A stretch of 13,568 nucleotides of DNA from an uncultured bacterium (GTDB taxonomy: Bacteria > Cyanobacteriota > Vampirovibrionia > Gastranaerophilales > Gastranaerophilaceae). The stretch spans positions 1-13,568 of the forward strand of contig OMVC01000105.1 of the NCBI GenBank assembly GCA_900314375.1, given 5' to 3'. The notes under the pieces are model-generated. The model worked only from the letters and a program-made list of their open reading frames with translations. It searched no databases and was not told the origin of the DNA. The translations under genes were made by a program, and so were the position numbers. This document shows positions 6,736-12,872 of this stretch, piece by piece; the stretch's first letter is position 1, and each line of letters opens with the position of its first letter.

Positions 6736-7572
6736 ATGATTAATAAAAATTTTATTATGAATGCAGATTGTTTTGGTATGTCGTCTTCAGATAATAAAGC
6801 GGTTTTAGAAGGTTATGTGAACGGCTTTTTGACGAGTGCTTCGCTTTGTACAAATTTTGAGTATTTTGAAGATGCAATCAATAATGTTTTACCTGATTGT
6901 CAAAATTTGAGTGTCGGGATTCAGCTTAATATTACAAAAGGAATGGCTCTGACGGATTGCCCGCTTTTAACCGATGAAAGAGGAAATTTTAATTCTGGTT
7001 TTATATATTTGTTGCAAAAAAAATCTCCTGAATTGGCAGGGCAGATAGAACAAGAATTTAGAGCGCAAATAGAAAAACTTTTGGCGGTATTGAAGCCGAC
7101 ACATATATGTTCTGTAGATGATATTCATATTATCCCTTACATTTTTGAAATAGTTGCAAAATTAGCACAAGAGTATGGAATAAAATTCATTAGAACGCAC
7201 TATGAAGAATTGTATTTTGTACCAAAGTTTACAAAGCATCTAAACTTAACTTATTTATCTAATATTGTAAAATGGATATTTTGTAAAAGTTTTACAAATA
7301 AGAATAAAATTGTTGCATCTAAATACTCTCTGAAAACAAACGATTTTATTGTAGGTATTTTATATAGCAACTTAATGGATATTCATTCTATAGAGTATGC
7401 TTTAAAAGAAATTAACCAAGAGTCTATTGTAGAATGTATAATTCATCCGAAAAAATATGACAATTCCATAAAAGATTCTCATACAAAAGAATTTAGTTTA
7501 ACACTTGATAAAAATTTGGAAGAACGTATAAAAAAAGCCGGTTTTACTGTAACAAATTATAATAATTTATGA
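6736..7572 (+). CDS. YdjC/ChbG-family protein, probable pseudoenzyme
   Basis: 278 residues. The fold is recognisable as the YdjC (ChbG) carbohydrate deacetylase family, which removes acetyl groups from sugars such as diacetylchitobiose using a metal. The family landmarks are all in place but altered. NADDFG reads NADCFG (Cys12). LTSASLC (32-38) is normal. HLNLT reads QLNIT (Gln63). PTHLDSHQHVH reads PTHICSVDDIH (121-131), keeping only the last His. IHP (236-238) near the C-terminus is normal. The Asp and two His that bind the metal in characterised members are therefore all replaced, so deacetylase chemistry is unlikely unless new ligands (Cys12, Asp128/129) substitute. AAGGGA lies about 11 bases before the ATG. 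The last codon overlaps the next start by ATGA. It could serve as a binding protein. Confidence 0.75.
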   Translation: MINKNFIMNADCFGMSSSDNKAVLEGYVNGFLTSASLCTNFEYFEDAINNVLPDCQNLSVGIQLNITKGMALTDCPLLTDERGNFNSGFIYLLQKKSPELAGQIEQEFRAQIEKLLAVLKPTHICSVDDIHIIPYIFEIVAKLAQEYGIKFIRTHYEELYFVPKFTKHLNLTYLSNIVKWIFCKSFTNKNKIVASKYSLKTNDFIVGILYSNLMDIHSIEYALKEINQESIVECIIHPKKYDNSIKDSHTKEFSLTLDKNLEERIKKAGFTVTNYNNL

Positions 7573-9362
7573 AACGAGTATTAACATACATATTTATAAT
7601 TTTGTCATTTCTTATATTTTCAACTTTTATAATAATTAAAGGTAGAACATATAATGTTATTGCAATAAATTCTCCGACCGAATTAGTGGTGGATTTTAAT
7701 AGTAACGGCTTGGCAGACAGAGATGAAAATGTTTGTGTCGCAGATATAGAGGCTTTCGGACTCGAAAATAGTGTGGATTTCAAGGATAAATATTCAAAGT
7801 TGTTAAATATTTCCAATGCGGATATATTTAATCTTGGCTATTTGTCAAACGAATTTGCAATAAAGACTTTAGAGAATAAAAAAGTAAAAGTAAAGCTTAT
7901 TAAAAGTAATAAAGATTGTAAATTTGTGAAAATTACCGTTCAAAATTCTGATTATGCAACGCTTTTGTATAATAGCGGATTTGGATTAAAGAATAATAAA
8001 ATTGGCAATACCGAAAAGTTTAAAAAGAATTTGGAAATATCAAAAAAATTAGATTTGGTTATTTTTAATCATCATTCAAATAAGTATCATAAGATAGATT
8101 GTGAGTACGGCTTATTAGCTCATGATGTCGCTATAATCCCGAAAAAACAGTTGCCAAAAGATGCCATACCTTGTAAATATTGTCATAATATAATTAAAGA
8201 CAAAAAGAAAAGCTCAAATTTTTTCGTTAACAACTTATTTAGCATAAATCATCCGCCTTTGTCTTTGGATAATGGTGATTTAAAAATTTACCATACAGAT
8301 TATACAAAGCACTTAAAACCTGATTCAAAGTGTAATACGGATATTTGTAAGGAATTTGTAAGTTATATAAATTCTTCACAAAATTCTATAGATATAGCGA
8401 TATACGGTTATGAAGATAATCCGTCAATAACAACGGCTTTGAAAAATGCAAATGCTCGCGGCGTAAAGATTCGTTTTGTTTATGATGAAGCTTCAAATCC
8501 TGATAATACATTTTATAAAGCTAATTATATAATCGCAAATTTGGCAGATTATTCAAAATCTGACAAAGATTGTGATGGCGCAAAACTTATGCACAATAAA
8601 TTTGTTATATTTGATGACAAAATTGTATTTACAGGTTCGATGAATTTTTCTCCTGCCGGTTTAAGCGGATATGACGTAAATGATGTTCTAATAATAAAAT
8701 CAGAACCCATTGCGCAATTATATAAAGCTGAATTTGAGCAGATGCTTAACGGCAAATTCCATAAAATGAAAACAAAACATAATTATACAAATACGTTTTT
8801 GCTTGGAAATTCTACTATTGAAATCTATTTTTCCCCTCAATATAAAACAGGTACAAGAATTGTTCAGTTGATAATTAATGCAAAAAAATATGTTTACGTT
8901 CCGACATATCTTATTACTCATAAAGATATCACAAATGCACTTATAAATGCTCACAGACGCGGAGTAGACGTTAAAATAATAACGGATGCAAACGGTGTGA
9001 CTACCCAAAACTCAAAGAATAAGCTATTGCGTGATGCCAATATTCCTTTAAAAGTTGAAAATTATGCCGGAAAATTACATTCTAAAAGTATGGTTATAGA
9101 TGATGAATTTGTGATTATAGGTTCGATGAATTTTTCGAATAGCGGCGAAAACAAAAATGATGAAAATACTATAATTGTTAAAAATAATGAATTTGCTCAA
9201 AATTATAAGGCATTTTTTAATTATTTGTGGAAGGTTATTCCTGATAAATATTTAAAATTTAACCCTTCCTCTGAAGGTAAAGATTCCATCGGGTCATGTA
9301 ATGATGGAGTAGATAATAATTTTAACGGTAAAACAGATTTAGAAGAAGAATCTTGCAAATAA
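7569..9362 (+). CDS. Membrane-anchored phospholipase D-type nuclease with SNase-like and zinc-knuckle regions
   Basis: 597 residues. Residues 6-23 form an uncleaved signal anchor, so the rest is probably outside the inner membrane. Residues 28-140 resemble a degenerate thermonuclease (SNase) fold: YNVIAINSPTELVVDFNSNG, then YLSNEFAIKTLENKKVKVKL and YATLLYNSGFGL. The catalytic Arg of the VRLxGID strand reads Cys (VCVADIEAF). Residues 167-207 (HHSNKYHKIDCEYG...PCKYCHN) form a Cys/His zinc-knuckle often found behind such nucleases. Two complete HKD motifs follow, H342-K344-D349 and H504-K506-D511, each with GSMN, giving one PLD active site. EF-hand-like loops (DxNxNGxxDxxE) occur at 42-53 and 582-593, the second framed by Cys577 and Cys596. 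The start overlaps the previous stop by four bases. Likely substrate is DNA or a phosphodiester; lipid is possible. Confidence 0.85.
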   Translation: MKRVLTYIFIILSFLIFSTFIIIKGRTYNVIAINSPTELVVDFNSNGLADRDENVCVADIEAFGLENSVDFKDKYSKLLNISNADIFNLGYLSNEFAIKTLENKKVKVKLIKSNKDCKFVKITVQNSDYATLLYNSGFGLKNNKIGNTEKFKKNLEISKKLDLVIFNHHSNKYHKIDCEYGLLAHDVAIIPKKQLPKDAIPCKYCHNIIKDKKKSSNFFVNNLFSINHPPLSLDNGDLKIYHTDYTKHLKPDSKCNTDICKEFVSYINSSQNSIDIAIYGYEDNPSITTALKNANARGVKIRFVYDEASNPDNTFYKANYIIANLADYSKSDKDCDGAKLMHNKFVIFDDKIVFTGSMNFSPAGLSGYDVNDVLIIKSEPIAQLYKAEFEQMLNGKFHKMKTKHNYTNTFLLGNSTIEIYFSPQYKTGTRIVQLIINAKKYVYVPTYLITHKDITNALINAHRRGVDVKIITDANGVTTQNSKNKLLRDANIPLKVENYAGKLHSKSMVIDDEFVIIGSMNFSNSGENKNDENTIIVKNNEFAQNYKAFFNYLWKVIPDKYLKFNPSSEGKDSIGSCNDGVDNNFNGKTDLEEESCK

Positions 9363-9390
9363 AAAACTCCAATTTTATTGGAGTTTTTTA
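9361..9390. terminator. Bidirectional Rho-independent terminator
   Basis: The stem ACTCCAAT (9366-9373) pairs with ATTGGAGT (9377-9384) around TTT, flanked by A-run on the left and T-run on the right, so it can terminate in both directions. It lies between the convergent PLD gene (whose TAA overlaps its left edge) and ftsZ. Confidence 0.85.
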
Positions 9391-9411
9391 TAATTCTATT
9401 AAGTTTTTTTA

Positions 9412-10620
9412 TTATCTTTTTAAGAAATCAGGAATTTCAATATTAGTAAATCCTTTATTTACAGAAGATGGAGGAGTATCTAATATTGATTTATTAGTGT
9501 TATTAAATGCTCCTGAAAAGAAATCTGCTGCATTTAATTTAGAAGGTTCAGAACTCATTGTTGATGAAGAAGATGATGTAGAATTAAATGCACCAAATTG
9601 TGAAATCGCAGAATTATTTTTCAATTCAAATCCTGTAGCAATAACAGTAATTTGAATATCATTTTGAATTCTTTCATCAACAGCAGTACCGATGATAACT
9701 GTAGCATCATCTAATACGGCATCGTGAATAATAGAAGCAGCATCACTGATTTCATGAATACCCATATCAGCACCGCCTGTAATATTAACGATAACACCTG
9801 AAGCACCATTTATTGAAGATTCCAATAATTGAGAATTTATTGCTTGCTGCGCAGCTTTAACCGCACGACCTTCTCCTTGAGCTTTACCGATACCCATCAA
9901 TGCAGAACCTGATGCCAACATAACGGATTTAACATCAGCAAAGTCAACATTTATGATACCCGGAACCGTAATAATATCAGATATGCCTTGTACCCCTCTT
10001 AACAGAACATCGTCAACGATACTGAAAGAGTCCGGTAAAGATACATCTCTACCTACAACTTGCAATAATTTATCATTAGGAACAACAATAACTGCATCTA
10101 CGTATTCTTTTAACTTGTCAAGTCCCAAATTGGCTTGATTTTGTCTTTTACGACCTTCCCAAGTGAACGGTTTAGTAACAACAGCGATTGTTAAAATCCC
10201 TAATTCTTTAGCAATTTTAGCAACAACGGGAGCTGCACCTGTGCCTGTGCCACCGCCCATACCTGCAGTAATAAATACCATATCTGCCCCGTCTAAAGCT
10301 TGAGTAATTTCCTGTTGAGCCTCTTCTGCAGCTTTTTCTCCGACAGAAGGGTCATTTCCGGCACCAAGTCCTTGAGTGGAAACAGCCCCTAATTGAATTC
10401 TGTTTTTTGTTTGACCTTGCAATAAAACTTGCAAGTCTGTGTTCATCAACCAAAATTCAACACCTGATAAACCTGCTCTAATCATTCGATTAACGGCATT
10501 TCCACCGCCACCGCCGACACCTATTACTTTAATTTTAGTCGGATTTATATTTGCCTTTTGCATCATTTCGCCAGAATTATGTTCTTTTGATGCAAATAAA
10601 TCTGCTACAATGTTTTCCAC
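9412..10620 (-). CDS. ftsZ: Cell division protein FtsZ
   Basis: 402 residues. It is the tubulin-like GTPase that polymerises into the cytokinetic ring at midcell. The nucleotide loop GVGGGGGNAVNRM (34-46), the tubulin signature GGGTGTG (122-128), the T7 synergy loop NVDFADV (224-230, with Asp226 and Asp229) and the C-terminal peptide IPDFLKR (396-402), which binds partners such as FtsA or SepF-type anchors, are all intact. A Ser/Asn-rich linker spans about 338-390. The start is GTG at 10618-10620, with GAGG 7-8 bases upstream; the next Met codons (19-20) lack a ribosome binding site. No ftsA or ftsQ is adjacent. It lies 121 bases downstream of nadK on the same strand without a terminator between. 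In that gap a 13-base palindrome, AACATATTATGTT (10659-10671), might be an operator. Confidence 0.97.
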   Translation of the reverse strand: MENIVADLFASKEHNSGEMMQKANINPTKIKVIGVGGGGGNAVNRMIRAGLSGVEFWLMNTDLQVLLQGQTKNRIQLGAVSTQGLGAGNDPSVGEKAAEEAQQEITQALDGADMVFITAGMGGGTGTGAAPVVAKIAKELGILTIAVVTKPFTWEGRKRQNQANLGLDKLKEYVDAVIVVPNDKLLQVVGRDVSLPDSFSIVDDVLLRGVQGISDIITVPGIINVDFADVKSVMLASGSALMGIGKAQGEGRAVKAAQQAINSQLLESSINGASGVIVNITGGADMGIHEISDAASIIHDAVLDDATVIIGTAVDERIQNDIQITVIATGFELKNNSAISQFGAFNSTSSSSSTMSSEPSKLNAADFFSGAFNNTNKSILDTPPSSVNKGFTNIEIPDFLKR

Positions 10621-10741
10621 TTGTTATACCTCATTTCCTAAAACATATATAATATAACAACATATTATGTTAAATAGGAAAAAAGTACAATAATTTAACA
10701 ATAATTATGAACAAATTTTAAGTAGTAAAAGTTTTACAGTG

Positions 10742-11533
10742 CTATTTTTTTGTCGGATTAATACCCCAATGTAATTTGTCTCTCAAAACGGAATAATAAT
10801 TGTTATTTAAGAGTGCTAATTGTGTGTATTTTGAAGATTTTTTTACAGTGATTTCATTGCAAAATTTAAAAACATTTTGTCCGTCAGCGACAACACAATA
10901 TTTTTGCATTGGTTTTGTAAGGATTTTAATTTCCGAATTTGAATTAACAACAATCGGTCTTGCATTCAATGTATGCGGACAAATCGGAACAATAGTGATA
11001 ACATCCGAATTCGGGTCAAGAATAGGTCCGCCTGCTGCCATTCCGTATGCCGTAGAACCTGTTGGCGTTGATATTATCAACCCGTCAGCAAAGTAATCAC
11101 AAACAAATTCTCCGTTAATTTCAAGAGAAAAACCGGAAGCTCTGGAAATTTCTGCGCCTTTAATAACAAAATCATTTAGTGCAATGCAATCGCCTGATTC
11201 TAACATTATTCTGCGTTGTATATTATAGTTGTTTTCTAAAATTCGTTTAACAACATCTTCCAACTCGTTTTCCGCTGCTTGAGACAAAAATCCTAAATGC
11301 CCTAAATTTATGCCTAATATAGGAGTTTCAGTATTTGCATAATATCTTGCGGCTTTTAATATGGAACCATCGCCACCGATAATGAATGCAAAATCAGAAA
11401 CGGAATTAATATTATCAATATCGTATATATTATATTGGACTCCATAAGTGCCAAGAATTTTTGCCAAATTTTTCATTACTGCTGTGGCATTTTCAATAGA
11501 CGGATTGTAACATATCGAATAAATTTTTTGCAT
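10742..11533 (-). CDS. nadK: NAD kinase
   Basis: 263 residues. It phosphorylates NAD+ to NADP+ with ATP (or polyphosphate) in the cytoplasm. The hallmark GGDGS is at 53-57 (Asp55 catalytic), INLGHLGFL at 75-83, the NE/D motif as Asn120-Asp121, and DGLIISTPTGSTAY at 150-163, followed by GGP and the CPHTLNARP segment of the family. The family more often has Glu in the NE position, so Asp121 is a mild variation. Length is at the short end of the family. There is no convincing Shine-Dalgarno. Instead a promoter-like TTTACT-N17-TAAAAT ends 7 bases before the ATG, so the mRNA may be leaderless. Confidence 0.94.
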   Translation of the reverse strand: MQKIYSICYNPSIENATAVMKNLAKILGTYGVQYNIYDIDNINSVSDFAFIIGGDGSILKAARYYANTETPILGINLGHLGFLSQAAENELEDVVKRILENNYNIQRRIMLESGDCIALNDFVIKGAEISRASGFSLEINGEFVCDYFADGLIISTPTGSTAYGMAAGGPILDPNSDVITIVPICPHTLNARPIVVNSNSEIKILTKPMQKYCVVADGQNVFKFCNEITVKKSSKYTQLALLNNNYYSVLRDKLHWGINPTKK

Positions 11534-11540
11534 ATAGTTG

Positions 11541-11569
11541 ATTTTATCTCAAATAATTTGATTAGTAAA
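11541..11569 (-). promoter_or_regulatory. Candidate nadK promoter, leaderless geometry
   Basis: On the minus strand, TTTACT (11564-11569), a 17-base spacer and TAAAAT (11541-11546) precede the nadK ATG by 7 bases. This is the same -10-to-ATG distance as at 4820. No ribosome binding site lies between. Confidence 0.45.
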
Positions 11570-11576
11570 CAGCAAC

Positions 11577-11607
11577 AAAAAACTCGCTTTTTAAAAAGCG
11601 AGTTTTT
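11577..11607 (-). terminator. Rho-independent terminator after rpsG
   Basis: The perfect palindrome ACTCGCTTTTTAAAAAGCGAGT (11582-11603; an arm of 8 bases plus A/T tips) has T-runs on both sides. It lies 23 bases past the rpsG stop and separates the ribosomal genes from nadK. Confidence 0.85.
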
Positions 11608-11629
11608 ATAGTTATCAATAAATCCTTTA

Positions 11630-12100
11630 TTAATATCTGTAGTGCGCAAAAGCTTTGTTAGCTTCAGCCATTTTGTGGGTGTCTTCACGCTTTTTGCAAG
11701 CTGCACCTTGTCCGTTAGAAGCATCAATAATTTCGTTAACTAATTTGTCAACATAAGATTTTCCGCCTCTTTTCTTGGCAAAATCGATTATCCAAGAAGA
11801 AGAAAGAGCAAAACCTCTGTCTGCTTTTACTTCTAAAGGTACTTGATATGTAGAACCACCGATACGGCGAGCTTTAACTTCCAATAAAGGAGTAGCGTTT
11901 GTTAAAGCTTTTTGGAAGATTTCCATTGGTTCTTCGTTAGTTCTTTCTTTAATTTTTTCCATAGCAGAATAGAAAATTCTTTCAGCTAAAGATTTTTTAC
12001 CGCGACGCATAATGCGGTTGATAAATTTGGAAACATCTACGCTGTTATAAATAGGATCTGCTAAAGGAATTCTTTTTGCAGGTTTAGAACGTCTTGACAT
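11630..12100 (-). CDS. rpsG: Small-subunit ribosomal protein uS7
   Basis: 156 residues, the usual length. It is the primary 16S rRNA-binding protein of the 30S head, at the E site. MSRRSKPAKR at the start, FINRIMRRGKKSLAERI, the GGSTYQVPLEV loop and the C-terminal KKREDTHKMAEANKAFAHYR motif are all canonical. The ATG shares its A with the rpsL stop (TAATG), and a strong SD, AAAGGAGGT, lies 8-9 bases upstream within the end of rpsL. The terminator at 11577-11607 follows directly, so this is the last gene of the operon. Confidence 0.97.
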   Translation of the reverse strand: MSRRSKPAKRIPLADPIYNSVDVSKFINRIMRRGKKSLAERIFYSAMEKIKERTNEEPMEIFQKALTNATPLLEVKARRIGGSTYQVPLEVKADRGFALSSSWIIDFAKKRGGKSYVDKLVNEIIDASNGQGAACKKREDTHKMAEANKAFAHYRY

Positions 12101-12486
12101 TACTTCTTACCTCCTTTTTTATCTCTTTTAGCACCGTATTTAGATCTTGATTGAGTTCTGTTAGCAACACCTGCAGTATCTAGTGTACCGCGAACGATGT
12201 GATAACGAACACCAGGAAGGTCTTTTACACGACCGCCACGAATAAGAACAACAGAGTGTTCCTGAAGATTGTGACCGATACCCGGAATATATGAAGTAAC
12301 TTCAAATCCGTTAGTTAATCTGACTCTGGCAACTTTTCTTAATGCAGAGTTTGGTTTTTTAGGGGTTGTAGTATAAACCCTTGTACATACTCCACGTCTT
12401 TGAGGACAGTTCATCAAAGCAGGAGATTTTGTTTTAGATTTTAGCATTTTACGTTCTTGACGAACTAGCTGATTAATGGTTGGCAT
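12100..12486 (-). CDS. rpsL: Small-subunit ribosomal protein uS12
   Basis: 128 residues. It is the decoding-centre protein of the 30S subunit. The start MPTINQLVRQ, TTPKKPNSALRKVARVRLTN, the GHNLQEHSVVLIRGGRV stretch and DLPGVRYHIVRG are canonical. The lysines in KKPNS and in GGRVKDLPG, where streptomycin-resistance substitutions occur, are the wild-type residues. The frame extends to a TTG at 12504, but the ATG at 12484-12486 has AAAAGGAGAA just before it and gives the family N-terminus. It is the first gene of a two-gene operon with rpsG. Confidence 0.97.
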   Translation of the reverse strand: MPTINQLVRQERKMLKSKTKSPALMNCPQRRGVCTRVYTTTPKKPNSALRKVARVRLTNGFEVTSYIPGIGHNLQEHSVVLIRGGRVKDLPGVRYHIVRGTLDTAGVANRTQSRSKYGAKRDKKGGKK

Positions 12487-12507
12487 AATTTCTCCTTTTA
12501 CCAATTT

Positions 12508-12541
12508 GTCCTATACAAAAGCCATCTTGAAACGCTTGGAC
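12508..12541 (-). promoter_or_regulatory. Proximal hairpin in the rpsL leader
   Basis: In minus-strand RNA, GUCCAAGC pairs with GCUU and, after a 7-base bulge, GGAC (plus-strand 12534-12541 with 12519-12522 and 12508-12511). It sits about 10 bases upstream of the rpsL Shine-Dalgarno and could be part of a ribosomal-protein autoregulatory leader. Confidence 0.35.
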
Positions 12542-12570
12542 GTCGCGATTTCGGCTACTTTATATCAGTT

Positions 12571-12609
12571 GAATTTCCGAGGTATAATACACCCCCAGCA
12601 CGAAAATTC
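12571..12609 (-). promoter_or_regulatory. Distal hairpin in the rpsL leader
   Basis: In minus-strand RNA, GAAUUUUCG pairs with CGGAAAUUC (9 bp with one U-G) around a 21-base loop. The loop itself holds GGUGU-AUU-AUACC, a smaller hairpin. A structured 5' untranslated region of about 130 bases before a ribosomal operon is typical of autoregulation, but no known motif was identified. Confidence 0.4.
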
Positions 12610-12621
12610 GGCTAATATATT

Positions 12622-12659
12622 ACTATAAAACAACAAGAATACATAAATGTCAATGTCAA
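12622..12659 (-). promoter_or_regulatory. Candidate rpsL-rpsG promoter
   Basis: Two tandem perfect -35 elements TTGACA (plus-strand TGTCAA at 12648-12653 and 12654-12659) precede TTTATA at 18 bases or TATAGT at 20 bases from the nearer one (12624-12629 and 12622-12627). The -35 is convincing; the -10 choice is open. Confidence 0.45.
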
Positions 12660-12711
12660 TTGTTAATGAAACTTAAAACATTTCATTTTGTAACAATTCT
12701 TAAATAACATC

Positions 12712-12740
12712 TTGAAATTTATTAAAACATGGTAAATAAT
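12712..12740 (+). promoter_or_regulatory. Candidate promoter of the surface-protein leader
   Basis: TTGAAA (12712-12717), a 17-base spacer and AATAAT (12735-12740) predict a start near 12747 and a leader of about 120 bases. An alternative -10, TATACT (12748-12753), lacks a good -35. Confidence 0.4.
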
Positions 12741-12764
12741 GTAAATATATACTGAGGATATATT

Positions 12765-12800
12765 ATGTTTCTGTTTGTAAAAATTTCCTTAAAACCCTAA
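12765..12800 (+). CDS. Possible 11-residue leader peptide (uORF1)
   Basis: ATG preceded by GAGG at 7 bases encodes MFLFVKISLKP and a TAA stop. The good Shine-Dalgarno spacing is the main support. It could be a leader peptide for the downstream surface gene, since its 3' end overlaps a segment able to pair with that gene's ribosome binding site. Too short to be sure. Confidence 0.35.
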   Translation: MFLFVKISLKP

Positions 12801-12865
12801 AGATTTACGCGAGGCATGCCGACTTATTCACTAGAAGGCAGGTCAGAAAGAATACGAGGTTTTGA
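12789..12865 (+). promoter_or_regulatory. Structured leader with possible RBS sequestration
   Basis: UUAAAACC (12789-12796) can pair with GGUUUUGA (12858-12865; 8 bp with one wobble), covering part of the GAGG at 12856-12859 that serves the surface gene. Between them UGCC/GGCA (12817-12820 with 12837-12840) and GAC/GUC (12821-12823 with 12842-12844) interleave as a possible pseudoknot. I do not recognise a known riboswitch. Confidence 0.35.
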
Positions 12866-12872
12866 CGTATGA
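12816..12872 (+). CDS. Possible 18-residue leader peptide overlapping the surface gene (uORF2)
   Basis: ATG at 12816 encodes MPTYSLEGRSERIRGFDV and stops at TGA 12870-12872, overlapping the surface gene's ATG by four bases (ATGA). That geometry is typical of coupled translation. GAGG lies only one base before its ATG, which is too close to act normally, so its own initiation is doubtful. It may equally be a conserved non-coding leader that happens to be open. Confidence 0.35.
   Translation: MPTYSLEGRSERIRGFDV

Noticed and set aside
9353..9655. 100-codon plus-strand frame over the 3' end of ftsZ
   Set aside because: It is antisense to the conserved FtsZ C-terminus and runs through the terminator hairpin; no evidence of its own.
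10800..11096. 98-codon plus-strand frame opposite nadK
   Set aside because: It mirrors the conserved NAD kinase core; no ribosome binding site or recognisable domain.
11476..11727. 83-codon minus-strand frame bridging rpsG and nadK
   Set aside because: It overlaps both real genes out of frame and crosses the strong terminator at 11577-11607.
12487..12504. Longer rpsL start at TTG 12504
   Set aside because: The extra codons are the Shine-Dalgarno region itself; MPTINQLVRQ is the universal S12 start.
12760..12868. Known riboswitch (c-di-GMP, glutamine, preQ1, fluoride types) in the surface-gene leader
   Set aside because: I compared remembered consensus cores by eye and none matched; left as an unassigned leader.
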